Positions 1 to 9,818 of a stretch of 64,000 nt of DNA are shown in pieces; the first letter of the stretch is position 1; each line of letters begins with the position of its first letter. The DNA is from Margaritifera margaritifera (taxonomy: Eukaryota; Mollusca; Bivalvia; Unionida; Margaritiferidae). The stretch lies in the NCBI GenBank assembly GCA_029931535.1, contig JAQPZY010001415.1, forward strand, positions 1,516,501 to 1,580,500, written 5' to 3'. Under the pieces are notes generated by a model. It saw only the letters and a program-made list of their open reading frames with translations. It was not told where the DNA came from and made no database searches. A program made the translations under genes and the position numbers.

Positions 1-247
1 TGGTGCTTGGTTGTGTATACAGTTAAAGAAGAAACATAAGTCAGCTATTGTTTGCGCAATGATTGTATACAAGATGAATTGAAGTCCAGCGCACGTGTTG
101 GCGGCTTATGTTTTTTGATGTTTATTAAATCGTGAGAATCTTTTATCAACCACCACATTGTCTGATGCTCGGTTGTGTAAGCAGTTAAAAAAGAAAAACA
201 TGTCGGATATTGTTTGAGCAATGATTGTATACAGAATGAACTGAAGA
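1..247. repeat. Pair of ~85-bp direct repeats (1-85 and 163-247)
   Basis: The two copies share a 'ggttgtgta' start, an 'agttaaa' and 'aagaaa' core and a 'gcaatgattgtata' end, separated by about 77 bp of other sequence. Minus-strand reading frames here only reflect the duplication. Nothing coding is recognised. Confidence 0.75.
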
Positions 248-352
248 CAAACACAAAGAAGACTTACTGGCTTTACTCATGGATCAGTAATAAGTAACAT
301 TTCCGAAAATGTTTATTTTGGCATAACACTTCAAGAAATTGGTGAAATTGTT

Positions 353-715
353 AAATTTCAGAAGCCATGCCACTATCGAATTCATACGTGATCTCTTCCC
401 CAAAATGATAATAAACTTTTTATACACTATTTCTCGTTCTTAAAATTTTTTTTTTCCTGTGTATGAGAAAAGTACATGTACATGTATATAAAATTTCAGG
501 AATCATGCCACAAAAGTATTATACTCGAATTCATATGCGATCTCTTCTCCAAAATGATACTGTAATATACACATTTTATACACTATTTCTCATACTTTGA
601 AGAAAAAAATTTCATGTGCGAATGAATGTATGAAATTTCGGGAGCCATGCCATGATCATGTTATATCCGAATTCATGTTATAGTGGGGCGCGTTATAGCG
701 GGGTTTCACTGTATG
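353..715. repeat. Degenerate tandem repeat, about three ~138-bp units
   Basis: The phrase 'aaatttc(a/g)g(a/g)a..catgcca' recurs near 353, 491 and 630, each time followed by 'gaattcat' and, in the first two units, by 'gatctcttc' and a 'tatacactatttctc' block. The last unit runs into 'agtggggcgcgttatagcgggg', an AT/GC alternating phrase common in dispersed invertebrate repeats. The stretch 255-352 is unremarkable. Confidence 0.7.
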
Positions 716-759
716 TATTTATCTGGCTCAATAGATAGTTCTTTTAGAGCCATGTGTCA

Positions 760-955
760 TCAAGTGCAATACTCTTTATAAAGTTACACTGTGATTTCAT
801 CACAGGAGTGTGCAGCCAATGGCTAAGTGAGATGCTCATGTTATGTAGTACTAGATTAACTGAGTGCAATGGTGTGAGCAAGCCACAGTGTTTTTATTTT
901 TCATGTTAAAAATAATGACTTGAAAAGATGTATTCATTTCAAAAGATATATGTTA
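760..955. repeat. Single-copy relative of the 26.3-kb satellite module
   Basis: This stretch has the same order of phrases as 26320-27000: 'actctttata', 'ttacactgtgatttcatcacaggagtg', 'cagccaatggctaagtgagatg', 'gtactaga', then 'aataatgacttgaaaaga.gtattcatttcaaaa'. Here each phrase is present once, whereas at 26.3-28.5 kb the 38-bp and 32-bp parts are amplified. It looks like an unamplified founder form. From 956 to 1254 I see nothing further. Confidence 0.8.
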
Positions 956-1254
956 ATTTTCACTATACCTTTATGTATGTGTTTCACAAATTGTTACCTT
1001 TGGCTGCTGAAGTAAATTAATTCTAAAACGGAAGAATTATTATCAAATCACGCAATTTATGTTAAATTGGATATTGATGGAGGCCAACCAGACATTTTGC
1101 GAATATCAATAATGGCACTGACTCCTCAGACATCTAAGGAATCATTAAGATCAGAATAATAAAGTTACAGCAGAATTTAATGTAGTTATAATGTTATTGA
1201 ATTAATCTGTACGATTATTTTGTTGATGTTAGGAATAAGTTAGGCATAGGATGC

Positions 1255-1390
1255 AAAGAACACAACCCATAGTCGCCACTTATTAACCAATAATGATGAT
1301 GATGTATTAATATTAATTGTTACAGTTGTCTTCCTTTACGCCACTTATTAACCAATAATAACTATGATGTATTTCTGTTAATTGTTATGT
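1255..1390. repeat. Tandem duplication, two ~65-bp units
   Basis: 'gccacttattaaccaataat' occurs twice, each time followed by 'gatgtatt' and 'ttaattgtta'. The flanks 1391-1589 show nothing I can name. Confidence 0.7.
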
Positions 1391-1589
1391 TTGTCCAGGA
1401 AATATCATGGTATAATTAGCAATGAAATAAATGGCCATTACTAGGATTTCATAATTTTATATAGATTTTATTTTAGGCTTTAGAGTATTCAATACTGTTA
1501 TAAAAAATTCCTAGATAAATCTTGTTTCATTTCCCTTTACAATAAATGGAGAGAAAGATATGTTTTGTGCCTTTCATTGATTTAATTGG

Positions 1590-2065
1590 ATTGACTTGCA
1601 GGCTTGAAATCAAAGGGTGAGTCGTTCATGAGGATCTGGTTTGAGTAAACACAATACAATGAAGCCATTTAAAACATTGCTAATTAATTATACTGGCTTT
1701 GTTTTGTTTCACGTGTTTTATTGGCCAATAATTGTGGTCGCTTAGCCTAATATGCAGTCAAGTGGTAATAGAATGTGCACACATGCAACAAGTTATTAAT
1801 GACCACTGACAGGTGTGATACAGGATTTAAATAAATACGTGGAGATGGGTAGAATCAAGCATTCATTATGCCTGGAGGGCATGAATGGCCAGATAATGGT
1901 AGATAAAGTAATTATGGCATGAAAATTACCACTTGACCAACTTTGTTAACATAGGAAAAAAGCACTTATCCTGGACTAGCGACTTGGAATATTTTACTTG
2001 CCCGGCTTCGAAAATGAGTAGTTTTGAGACATCAGGCTATGGGGTTTGCTCAATGCTGATGGGTT
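1590..2065. mobile_element. Fragment related to the hAT-like element at 30.9-32.4 kb
   Basis: The order of phrases matches 31690-32410: 'gatctggtttgagtaaacaca', 'aaaacattgctaattaat.atactg.ctttgttttgttt', 'cagtcaagtggtaa', 'gcacttatcctggactag', 'tttacttgcccg', then 'atcaggctatggggtttgc', which corresponds to the right end of the 30.9-kb element. The left end is missing and the 65-bp unit that is amplified at 32 kb is present here once. This is a decayed, 5'-truncated copy. Confidence 0.7.
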
Positions 2066-2079
2066 TATTTTTGAGGTAA

Positions 2080-2990
2080 TTTGGTACCTGTTTGTCTTAG
2101 CTTGTCACCAGCCTAGAGGCTGTATTTGTGGTCAGATATTGATCAAATTCCATAAATGGAAACATGGCCCCCACTAGGTTGAAAAGTGGGGTCATTTAGA
2201 AAAAAATGGGGTCACAAATACCCTTACCTGTTTTTTTTATTTAATGAATTCAAACACATATCAATATCGCAGGTACTGTTGTCATGGATTTAGCTAATTT
2301 TTCCAGTATTATATGCTTTGAATCAGTCATGGAGTCGGACTACAGCACAGTTTTCTCTAATTTCCTTGTTCTCTAAAATAACTCTGCACACTGTACAGAT
2401 CATGGTTAGTTTATTTGACAAGGAAATTGAAGCAAAATGTGCTAGTCTGACTCAGCAGCAACTGATCAAAGTATATAATGCTAGAAAAGTAAATATTTAT
2501 TGCAGAAATTAATAAATTTATGACCCAAGCACCTGTGATCATTATCAGACTTTTCTGTTGTGAGTACTGGGATTTGATTTTGTCATGCTCGAGTAACCAT
2601 TCCCCTCTATAAAAAAATTATTTTGGAAATCTGAGTCTGCATTTCATTCCCCCTGTAAACTCTTTTGGTAATGAATGCAGTAGTATTTTTGGTAGGAGTT
2701 CATCGATAATCATGGATCGTGTGCTCTTGATATGTGATAAAGTTGATCAAAAATCAGTAAGACATTTCTTTCAGCCAATGAAATTGATTGTCTTATGCTT
2801 CTTTGGCAATGAGTGCACTTTATTCAGCAAGCTTGGGATGCACCCAGTTCAGTCTAAAATGAATTGTAATGATCTTTTATCATTAATTTCTCTGGTATTT
2901 CATATGTGACCTATGGGCACCATTGAGGCAACTCTCTTGTGCCAAAGATGAAAAATAAACTCTGATATTCTGGAATTAAAAAATTAATTT
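2080..2990. repeat. Dispersed repeat, partner of 29.15-30.35 kb
   Basis: It is collinear with 29150-30350. Shared phrases are 'ggtcagatattgatcaaa', 'ttgaaaagtg.ggt.atttaga', 'caaatacccttacc', 'gtcatgga', and 'atgaaattgattgtctt' followed by 'aatga.tgcact.tattcag.aagct'. The part around 2740-2900 also matches 9590-9720. Short plus-strand frames are not recognisable as protein. The family is unclassified. Confidence 0.75.
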
Positions 2991-2999
2991 GATGGTATT

Positions 3000-3240
3000 T
3001 CTCAGATCATCAGAGGTAGCTGGAGTGCCGGGTCATTGGCACAAAGGCACAGCCTAAACTCAATCCTGATGAAATGATCTGGCTTGGATGGGCTTCATAC
3101 CACCTTAGAGGCTTTATTTCTGATCCAATTTTGATGAGACTTGTTATATCACCTTGTATTAGCAAGATATCAGATGAGTTCGATTATGAACAAGATTTGT
3201 GAATATCAGTGAGGTGACCTGATATTTGGTTGTGGCTGAT
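3000..3240. repeat. Degenerate ~140-bp dispersed repeat, forward orientation
   Basis: It carries the family phrases 'atcagat.agtt.gattatga.caag.t', 'at.aatgaggtgatct' and 'gctgatct.attacaacca'. The same family occurs at 8.3, 22.8, 37.1 and 38.4 kb in this orientation and at 44.2 and 54.6 kb reversed. See the orientation finding. Confidence 0.65.
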
Positions 3241-3309
3241 CTTATTACAACCACATAGGCTGTATTTCCAGAACTGTGTTTGAAATGCCTGAGCTTCCGT
3301 TTAAACAGT

Positions 3310-4065
3310 GATGTTGATCCCTACCAGCTATAGAGTATGTAATTGGTGTATCCAATAAAGTTCTCTATCTTTCTGATTAATGTTGCTACTAGAGAGCTCT
3401 GGATCAGATTGGATGATTTCTATTATCTGATATTGAACACAATTTATGTTGTGGTCAGGTTTGTTAAAATGTTTAGACACTGGGGTCTCTTTCTTATTAC
3501 GGATGTCCCTTAAGTGTTCTTTAATTCTCACTTGGAATTCCCTTTTGGTCTCACCTACATATTGTTTGCCACAGAGATAGAAGGTGAGTAAATAAATAAC
3601 ATTATGTATAGTACAATGACCTCTTAGCTTTAAAAAGTGTATTTGAGGTTTGTAAATGTGCTTCTAAATATTTTAGATTTGTCCATTTTCATGCAGTTAA
3701 CGGTCTCGCAATCTAATACTTTGTTTGTGATGTACTGTTGAAGATAGTCGGCTACATTTTTGGTAGTATGACAAACTTTAAAAAGGGGATTAAGTGGTTT
3801 TGGAGTAGCAGATGTTTGACTTGTTGGCGTTCTGAAACTGGGTGGTCCAGTTTTCTCTTTTTGTTGGTGTTAACATCTCTTCTAATCATGGTGGATGTGG
3901 AAGAGCTTGATAGAAATACTGATGAGGCTCTCTGTGGAATTGGGATCTATACAATTGGTATCCTGCAGAGGGTCGCTAAGTTGGATCAGTTGAAAAAATG
4001 AATCAACAAGACCAGTTCCCTCTGAGGAGTTACAAAGATAACGAAACCGGTCAGGGACCGGGGGT
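3310..4065 (-). pseudogene. Penelope-type retroelement 3' fragment with GIY-YIG endonuclease domain
   Basis: Read on the minus strand, about 3328-3660 encodes a GIY-YIG-like module: 'NVIYLLTFYLCGKQYVGET' followed by KREFQVRIKEHLRDIRNKK, then P-V-S-K-H-F-N and, near the end, 'DRELYWIHQLHTL'. This order (Y-hydrophobic-C-GKQYVGET, R-x-KEH, VSxHFN, ExYWI) is that of the C-terminal endonuclease of Penelope-like elements and of related reverse-transcriptase ORFs; it cuts target DNA for insertion. A stop codon falls at 3328-3330, where family members usually continue with a short P-x-G-I/L-N tail; the out-of-frame remnant 'LVGINIT' follows it. Upstream on the same strand (about 3700-4065) frames such as 'NVADYLQQYITNKVL' are open but shifted and hold no recognisable reverse transcriptase. 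The copy is 5'-truncated and dead. Domain call is strong, element class likely. Confidence 0.75.
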
Positions 4066-4096
4066 GACTAGATCACCCCAGCAGATGGGAGGGAAC
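4015..4096 (+). other. 82-nt multi-stem motif with hammerhead-like core phrases
   Basis: A closing stem (GTTCCCTC 4015-4022 with GAGGGAAC 4089-4096) encloses three short hairpins: GTTA/TAAC (4029-4032 with 4039-4042), CCGGTC/GACCGG (4047-4052 with 4056-4061) and GGGTGA/TCACCC (4062-4067 with 4073-4078). The sequence between the closing stem and first hairpin reads CTGAGGA, and GAAA follows that hairpin, as in hammerhead ribozymes. The required NUH cleavage triplet before the closing stem is not seen. It is GC-rich against AT-rich surroundings and lies next to the Penelope fragment, but antisense to it. A ribozyme is not demonstrated. Confidence 0.3.
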
Positions 4097-4129
4097 GCCT
4101 CCACATCCTTCAGGCAGTACCTTCTCTGT

Positions 4130-4650
4130 ATTTCCAGAATTGACTCATGTTCATAGCTGTACTGGCTTGTGAGCTTGATAACACAAACAAGTACATGTGA
4201 ATGGATTTTTATAAAACACAGTTTGTGGATATACTTGAAGAATGTTTTGAATGATACCAGTTCAGTAACTTGGGATTTTTAAAAAAAAAATTTTTTTTTC
4301 TTTCTTTCTAACTACACTTAGCATGTGGGTATATCTTGACATTGCTCTTGTGTCTTTGATATCAGTTTCAGGATCAAAGGTCATGACAGAATTTTGTATT
4401 GCTCTTACAGGCAGGGCCATCACAAGTTTGCACGGGACAAAACGGCACCCCAGGCGCCTTTGACGCCTCCAACTCTTGGAAAGAAATACCACAAACTCTG
4501 CAGAATGGCGCCCCCAGGCGGTTACCCGGATCACTCACCCCTTACGATGGTCCTGCTTACAGGTATCATGTGAACATGTTAGCTCAAACATGTAAGGAAT
4601 AACTCTAGTTTTACCAAAGCTTGCCTTACATTTCTGTTTATAACTTGGTA
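4130..4650. repeat. Dispersed repeat copy (third member at 8.87-9.29 and 30.58-30.93 kb)
   Basis: Shared phrases: 'gaatg.tttgaatgataccagttcagtaacttg', 'cacttagcatgtg.gtatatcttgaca', 'gatatcagtttca.ggtcaaagg', 'atgacaaagaattttgta' and 'gtgaacat.tta.ctca.acatgtaag'. This copy is interrupted by the MITE at 4412-4555; the other two copies give the empty site. Confidence 0.85.
4404..4563. mobile_element. 144-bp hAT-type MITE (4412-4555) with perfect 8-bp target duplication
   Basis: The insert starts CAGGGCCATCACAAG and ends in the imperfect inverse (CTTACGATGGTCCTG). It is flanked on both sides by CTTACAGG (4404-4411 and 4556-4563). The paralogous repeat at 9.16 kb reads 'actcttacaggtctc' with nothing inserted. 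CAGGG-type termini and an 8-bp target duplication are hallmarks of the hAT superfamily. The insert is much more GC-rich than its surroundings and, because the duplicated target ends in TTACAG/GT, it imitates an exon with splice sites. It has no coding capacity of its own. Confidence 0.92.
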
Positions 4651-6222
4651 AAGTACCGTATATACTCAATTATAAGTCAACTCGACTATAAGTCGACCCC
4701 CTTTTTTTAGGGCTGCAAAAAGTGAATTTCGCTATGACCCTCCTATAAGTCGGGGTGTATTTTGCATGTCAGATCCGTCTAAAGGGGTGACTTCTTAGTG
4801 AGTCAGAAATGCACTTTGGAAATATAAACAAGCCAAACTGGATAGATAGATAAGAAAAATAAAGACAAAACCAGTGTAAAATACAATTATATTATTGAGT
4901 GAAATATGTCTCAAATAAATTGACAACTTACAATTTGTCCATCTTTGTGTAATAAAGTCCATTGAAATCCATAATGCTTGACATTTTAAATCCATTTATA
5001 TGATAAATCCACGAATTCAATTATAGGTCACATACCGGTATAAAAATAGAAGTTCAGAATGATCCAATTCACAATATCCCGTAATATGTTAATTCCACAC
5101 GTCGTACAAATAAACAATGATAGTTAAGTCCATTTTTTTGTGATTCACGGTATCCTATAAATGTCACTATCTAATGTCATCTGGTACAAAGTCCAAGAAT
5201 TAATCCTCATTGTCTGATAAAGTTCTGAAATCCTACATCGTCGTCTAGTCATCATAAATCTCGTCCGACTCCGATTCTCGGCTTTACTATCATATGCGGG
5301 TGCTTATGCAAAGACTGAGCTTGGGCTCTGTGAGTAACACTTTGATCATAAAGTCAGAAATCAATTAAAGGCTGCAACTAAACACATGTCAGTTGTGCGG
5401 CAAGATCAAAGGGAGTTCAAATAGCCACCCTCTGTTACTAGGCACAGAGCATGTAAAAAAACTCGCGACTTGATCAAAGGTTTGTCACGTGGGAAAACAA
5501 AGAGTATGGTGCCTTTACAAGCCAAGGGATTAAGGTCAAAGTATATGCACAGGAAGTTGTAGAACTCTACTTGGCACTGAACAAGTATAGATTGGCGGCT
5601 CGATCAAAAGGATTGTCAACTTGAAAACAAAGTGAGCCCCTTTACAAGCCAAAGGCTTATTGGCCCACGTGCACTGGCAGATAACTTGGGAAATATCACT
5701 TGGGAATTAAATCTGACTTGTGGAAAAGGAAAATACAAATTAAATCAAAACTTTGATTGCATCAAGCACAGTCTTTATACAGCAAAACACAAATAATAAT
5801 ACAAATACAGGTTGTTCGGACTTGCACGAAAATGGAGGCAATATACTTACTAGTAAACACCCATGGTAAACATTGACGGACACTTCATTTTGCGGTAGGT
5901 AGTATTTAATTTACCGGTAATATTTTCAAATTAATAAAATCCAAATAACTGTAGATACATGTATTGTGTAATGAATACCGTCATGAAACGGATAAACACA
6001 GTGCATACCATATATGCATTACTGCATAGGAATAGTGGCATGAAAACGTAAAAATATATGAATTGACAGTATTTTTATGTACTGCAAACATCTCTAGTTT
6101 CCAACATTACCCCAAGATTTTTTAATTTTTTTAATGTCGCGCTTATAAGACGACCCCTACTCTGCATGAGTCGAATTCTAAGTAAAAAACATTGACTTAT
6201 AAGCGAGTGTATACGGTAAAGT
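4650..6222. mobile_element. 1563-bp non-autonomous DNA transposon (4655-6217), 5-bp target duplication
   Basis: The left end is ACCGTATATACTC-aatTATAAGTCAA; the right end read inversely is ACCGTATACACTCgcTTATAAGTCAA. Both sides are flanked by AAAGT (4650-4654 and 6218-6222). Further inward are repeated 'TATAAGTCG/GACGACCCC' phrases on both sides. The interior has a degenerate ~125-bp direct repeat near 5460-5690 ('gatcaaa.ggattgtca', 'cctttacaagccaa.gg') and no transposase frame. Termini of this 'cgtatatactcg.ttataagtcg' type are widespread in animal genomes. I do not assign a superfamily. Confidence 0.85.
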
Positions 6223-6289
6223 GAAATTTTGTAAGGTCTATTTATTAGAGCTCTGCTCAATAAAGTTCGCAGAGCCCCATAGTAATCAT

Positions 6290-7400
6290 GTCCATCCATC
6301 CAGCTCTCTGTCAGTCATCAGTTTAATTTCCACAAGATAACTTTGCTGGGATGGTTGGTTTTACCAAAATTCAGTGTTCAGCTTTATATTGATGAGACCT
6401 TGAAGCATTTCACTTTCCAGTCATTTATGTAGTAATTTAGAGTTATGGCCCTTGATTGCCAGTTCCCCTGACTTTATTTCCACAGCTCAACTTTACCAAG
6501 GATTTCTTGATTTCAACCAACTTTGAAATTCAACTTTATATTGACAAAACCTTAAAATGGTTAGATTTTCAGCATTCATTGACATCATTTACAGGAGTTA
6601 CTTGTCCATCCTCCTAACATTGGTTTCTGCAGCATAACTTTACTAATGTTTGTTAGATTTCAACCAAATTTAGAATATGGCTTTATATTAATGAGACCTT
6701 TAATGAATTCAAGTTCTAGTGTTCCATACCTTCATCTATAAGAATTATGGCCCATTAGTTGCCTGTTGTGCCAGACTTTGGTTTCTGCAGCATAACTTTA
6801 CAAATGTTTGTTAGATATCAGTCAAATTTGGCATATGGCTTATATTAATGAGACCTTGAATGAGTTCAATTTCTAGTGTTCCATACCATCCTCTACTAGA
6901 GTTATGGCCCATTAGTTGCCTGTTATGCCAGACTTTGGTTTCTGCAGTATAATTTTACTATGGTTTGCAGGATTTCAACCAAATTTGGTATGGTGCTTTA
7001 TACTAATGAGTTCTTGAACATATTTGATTTTTAGCATTCATTGACATAATTTACATGAGTTATGACACCTGGCTGCCTGTCCTCCTAACTTTGGTTTCTA
7101 CAGCATACCTATACAAAGATTTGTTGGATTTCAAGCAAATTTGATATGCTGCTCTAAATTTACAAATCCTTGATTGAGTTTGATTTTTAGCATTCAATGA
7201 CTTTAGCTACAGTAGTTATGTCCCCTGTATGTCTGTACTTCTGACTTTAGTTTCTGCATCATTACTTTAGTAAAGATTTTTGGATTTCATATAAATTTGG
7301 CAGACAGCTTTATATTGATGAGCCCTTGAAAGAGTATGATTTTTAGCATCACAACATTATTACAGGAGTTTTGGTCCCTGATTGTCTGTCCTCCTGCAGC
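6290..7400. repeat. Degenerate tandem repeat of ~150-bp units, forward orientation
   Basis: About seven units carry 'tttca.ccaaatttgg.atggctttatatta.tgagaccttga', then 'ttctagtgttcc' or 'tttttagcattca', then 'agttatggccc.ttg.ttgcctgt' and 'cagactttggtttctgcagcataactttac'. Units differ by 15-30% by eye. The last three units are repeated almost exactly at 19130-19560. No coding frame persists across units. Confidence 0.8.
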
Positions 7401-7430
7401 CCATATCACATGTACATCTCTCTCTATGTG

Positions 7431-7433
<3 letters not shown>

Positions 7434-7473
<40 letters not shown>
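7434..7473. repeat. (CT)n microsatellite
   Basis: An uninterrupted CT run of about 40 bp, followed by a short (TA)n. It marks the point where the sequence shared with 19.13-19.56 kb ends. From 7500 to 8290 the sequence is AT-rich, with T-runs near 8115-8150, and I see no gene, repeat or RNA in it. Confidence 0.95.
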
Positions 7474-7482
<9 letters not shown>

Positions 7483-8294
7483 ATATCAAGCAAATAAGAG
7501 CATACATGTATCGGCTTAACATATTAATGAACCCATTGTAAATAAGAAGACATAATAAAGATAATAATACTCTGACAGTCTTAACCCAAAATTATTTTCT
7601 GGAGGAGAACTCCGGTAACATGGCAAACTTTTTTCATTTAAATGACTTGTAAAGGTACTTTTCAAGGATAACATCTTTGAAAAGCTTATTATCATAGGCC
7701 TCTAACCTGAGAATGAAAAGAACATTTACAGTTGACTACAATTATAGCTTAATAATATATAAAATATATGTTTAATGCAATAAAAATTCTACAAGAATCT
7801 TATACATTTCCAAACTAAACAGCTAAAATTGTTTGTAAGGAAGTTTAGAATTGTTACTAAATTACCCCACCCACTAAATATCTAAAGAATTCTTCACAAC
7901 AAATCGCTGAATTGTTAAGTGAATTATATAATTTTAGCGATATGCATCTGTTGAAAAATAATTATAGAGAAGAATCACAAAGCTAATTGTGTGAAAATGA
8001 CGTGTATTCCATTTTTTATGCAGATGTAATTTTCCATTTTTGACAACAATATTACCCATTATGCTTCATATTTGCTTACCAAATTGATTTGCCCAAATAA
8101 CTTATCTCCTTGTTGTTTTTTTTTGTTTTTTTGTTCTTTTTTTTAACTCTTTGAGAGATGGCAACATCCATGAATTGGTAAGATTGAGAAATTTTTAAAG
8201 CAAGAGAAAGATGCTATCAATTCTTTGCCTGTTTGTCAAGCAGGAAGTACACCACAAGTAATCTTGGAGCGCTTTGTTCCATGCTGCCACCTAT

Positions 8295-8870
8295 CAAATT
8301 AAAGGGAAGATAACTGGCTATGATCCCTCATTGTCTGTCATCCATCCATCCATCAACAATTACTTGTTAGGACTCTACAGGCCATATTTCTGATCCTAGT
8401 TTCATATAACTTGGAATATAAGCTTATATCATGATGATCTGGGAGTTTGATAATGTACAAGATTCACACATGTCAATCAGGTGATCTTGCATCTGATTGG
8501 CTGAGCTTGTTACCACTGAGGAAGCCATATTGCTGGTATGATTTTGATCATATTTGGAGCATGGGCTTGTATCACAAAAATCTTGGACAGTTTTGATGAG
8601 TGAGATCTGGACATGTTAATGAGGTGAAATTTGATATTGATGTGAATTTGTTGCTGTTGTGGACTTTGTTGTGTTTTTTTGCCTTATGCTTCAACACAGT
8701 ATTGTTGGTGCCCATCGTTGGTTGTTTTCACTCACATTGCTGATATTTATTTGCTTACTTTAATAACAGTCGTTGATTATTTGTGCAAGTGAACACTATT
8801 TTTTACAATTATCACAGTGAAAAGGCTTGCATTTGCACTGTGAGCATCACTTTGTGTCAAAATGGCCCAG
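8295..8870. repeat. ~140-bp dispersed repeat block, duplicated at 22.8-23.1 and 24.65-24.91 kb
   Basis: 'aagataactggctatgatccctcattgtctgtcatccatccat' to 'gttttgatgagtgag' matches 22810-23110 at high identity. The continuation 'gtgaatttgttgctgttgtgg' to 'gagcatcactttg.gtcaaa' matches 24680-24910. In the second copy the two halves are separated by about 1.5 kb, so that locus has an insertion or this one a deletion. Confidence 0.85.
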
Positions 8871-9290
8871 TTTGTGGATATATTTGAAGAATCCCTTGAA
8901 TGATACCAGTTCAGTAACTTGCTTTTTTTTATCTATTTTTTTCTCTTATTTCTGATATATTTAAACCCACTTAAAATGCCTTGAATGATACCACTTGAGT
9001 AAATTGTTTTTTTCTTATTTTTATCTTTTATTTAAATTTCTTTCTATTAGATTTAACCACACTTAGCATGTGCGTATATCTTGACAGTGAGACACATTCA
9101 GTGCTCTTCAGTCCATGATATCAGTTTCAAGGTCAAAGGTCATGACAAAGAATTTTGTACTACTCTTACAGGTCTCTTGTGAACACCTTAACTCAGACAT
9201 GTAAGATATAACTTTTGTTAACAAATTTGGTATGTTGGAGATTTTTTTATCGCTCTTGTTTTAACGAAGCTTGTCTTACATTTCTGCAGT
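8870..9290. repeat. Dispersed repeat copy, empty-site reference for two insertions
   Basis: It is homologous to 4130-4650 and 30580-30930 plus 32419-32500. It lacks the MITE present at 4412 and the 1.49-kb insert present at 30931, so it shows the pre-insertion sequence for both ('actcttacaggtctc' and 'gaacaccttaactcag'). Confidence 0.85.
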
Positions 9291-9349
9291 ACCTGGACTA
9301 TTCTAGGGCTTTCTTTTCTGAAAGCTAGGTACCGTCATTCTGTCCAGGC

Positions 9350-9550
9350 TGGTATCACATCCTAAATGAAAATTGTGCTGATCTGATGTCCAATATGGCT
9401 GCAACTGCAGCAGAAAATCCTGTTATCACTACTCCTTCTGAATAGAAAGTCATACTGATATGAGATTTTTTCCAGAAGACGTCTTATGATATCGAGTTGG
9501 TCCTGAATGAAATTGATGCCAATCTGATGTCCAATATGGTCCAACATTTT
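9350..9550. repeat. ~145-bp 'Ccaatatgg' family fragment, forward orientation
   Basis: It contains 'ctgatgtccaatatgg', 'cttgttatcactactcc..ctgaatagaaagtcat' and 'agaagac.tcttatgatatc.agttgg', as in the long arrays at 41.3-42.6 kb (same strand) and 55.4-57.2 kb (opposite strand). About 1.4 units are present. Confidence 0.75.
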
Positions 9551-9554
9551 CTAT

Positions 9555-9810
9555 CCATAATCATCAACTGTATGTTCTTAATTGGTGCCCAGACTAATAA
9601 GCAAGACACTTCTGTCAGTAAGAACATTGATCATCTTGTGTTTCTTTGGCAATGAATTCCCACTGTTCAGTAAGCCAGCTTGGGATGCACTTGATTCAGT
9701 CAGTCTAATATTAATCATAATAAACTTTTGTCTTTATTTACTGGGGTATTTTTCATGTGACATAGGGTGTCATAGAGGCAACTTTCTTGTCATAATAGTG
9801 CTTTAAACAA
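9555..9810. repeat. Partial copy of the 2.08-kb / 29.15-kb dispersed repeat
   Basis: The run 'gtttctttggcaatgaattcccactgttcagtaagc' to 'ggtattt.tcatgtgacata' aligns with 2790-2910. Unclassified and non-coding. Confidence 0.7.
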
Positions 9811-9818
9811 AATAAAAG

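Noticed and set aside
3738..4001. 87-codon plus-strand frame
   Set aside because: It lies antisense to the Penelope-type fragment and has no domain.
4411..4562. GC-rich 150-bp open segment with AG/GT borders that looks like an exon
   Set aside because: It is a MITE with inverted ends and an 8-bp target duplication; the splice-like borders come from the duplicated target CTTACAGG, and two paralogous sites lack it.
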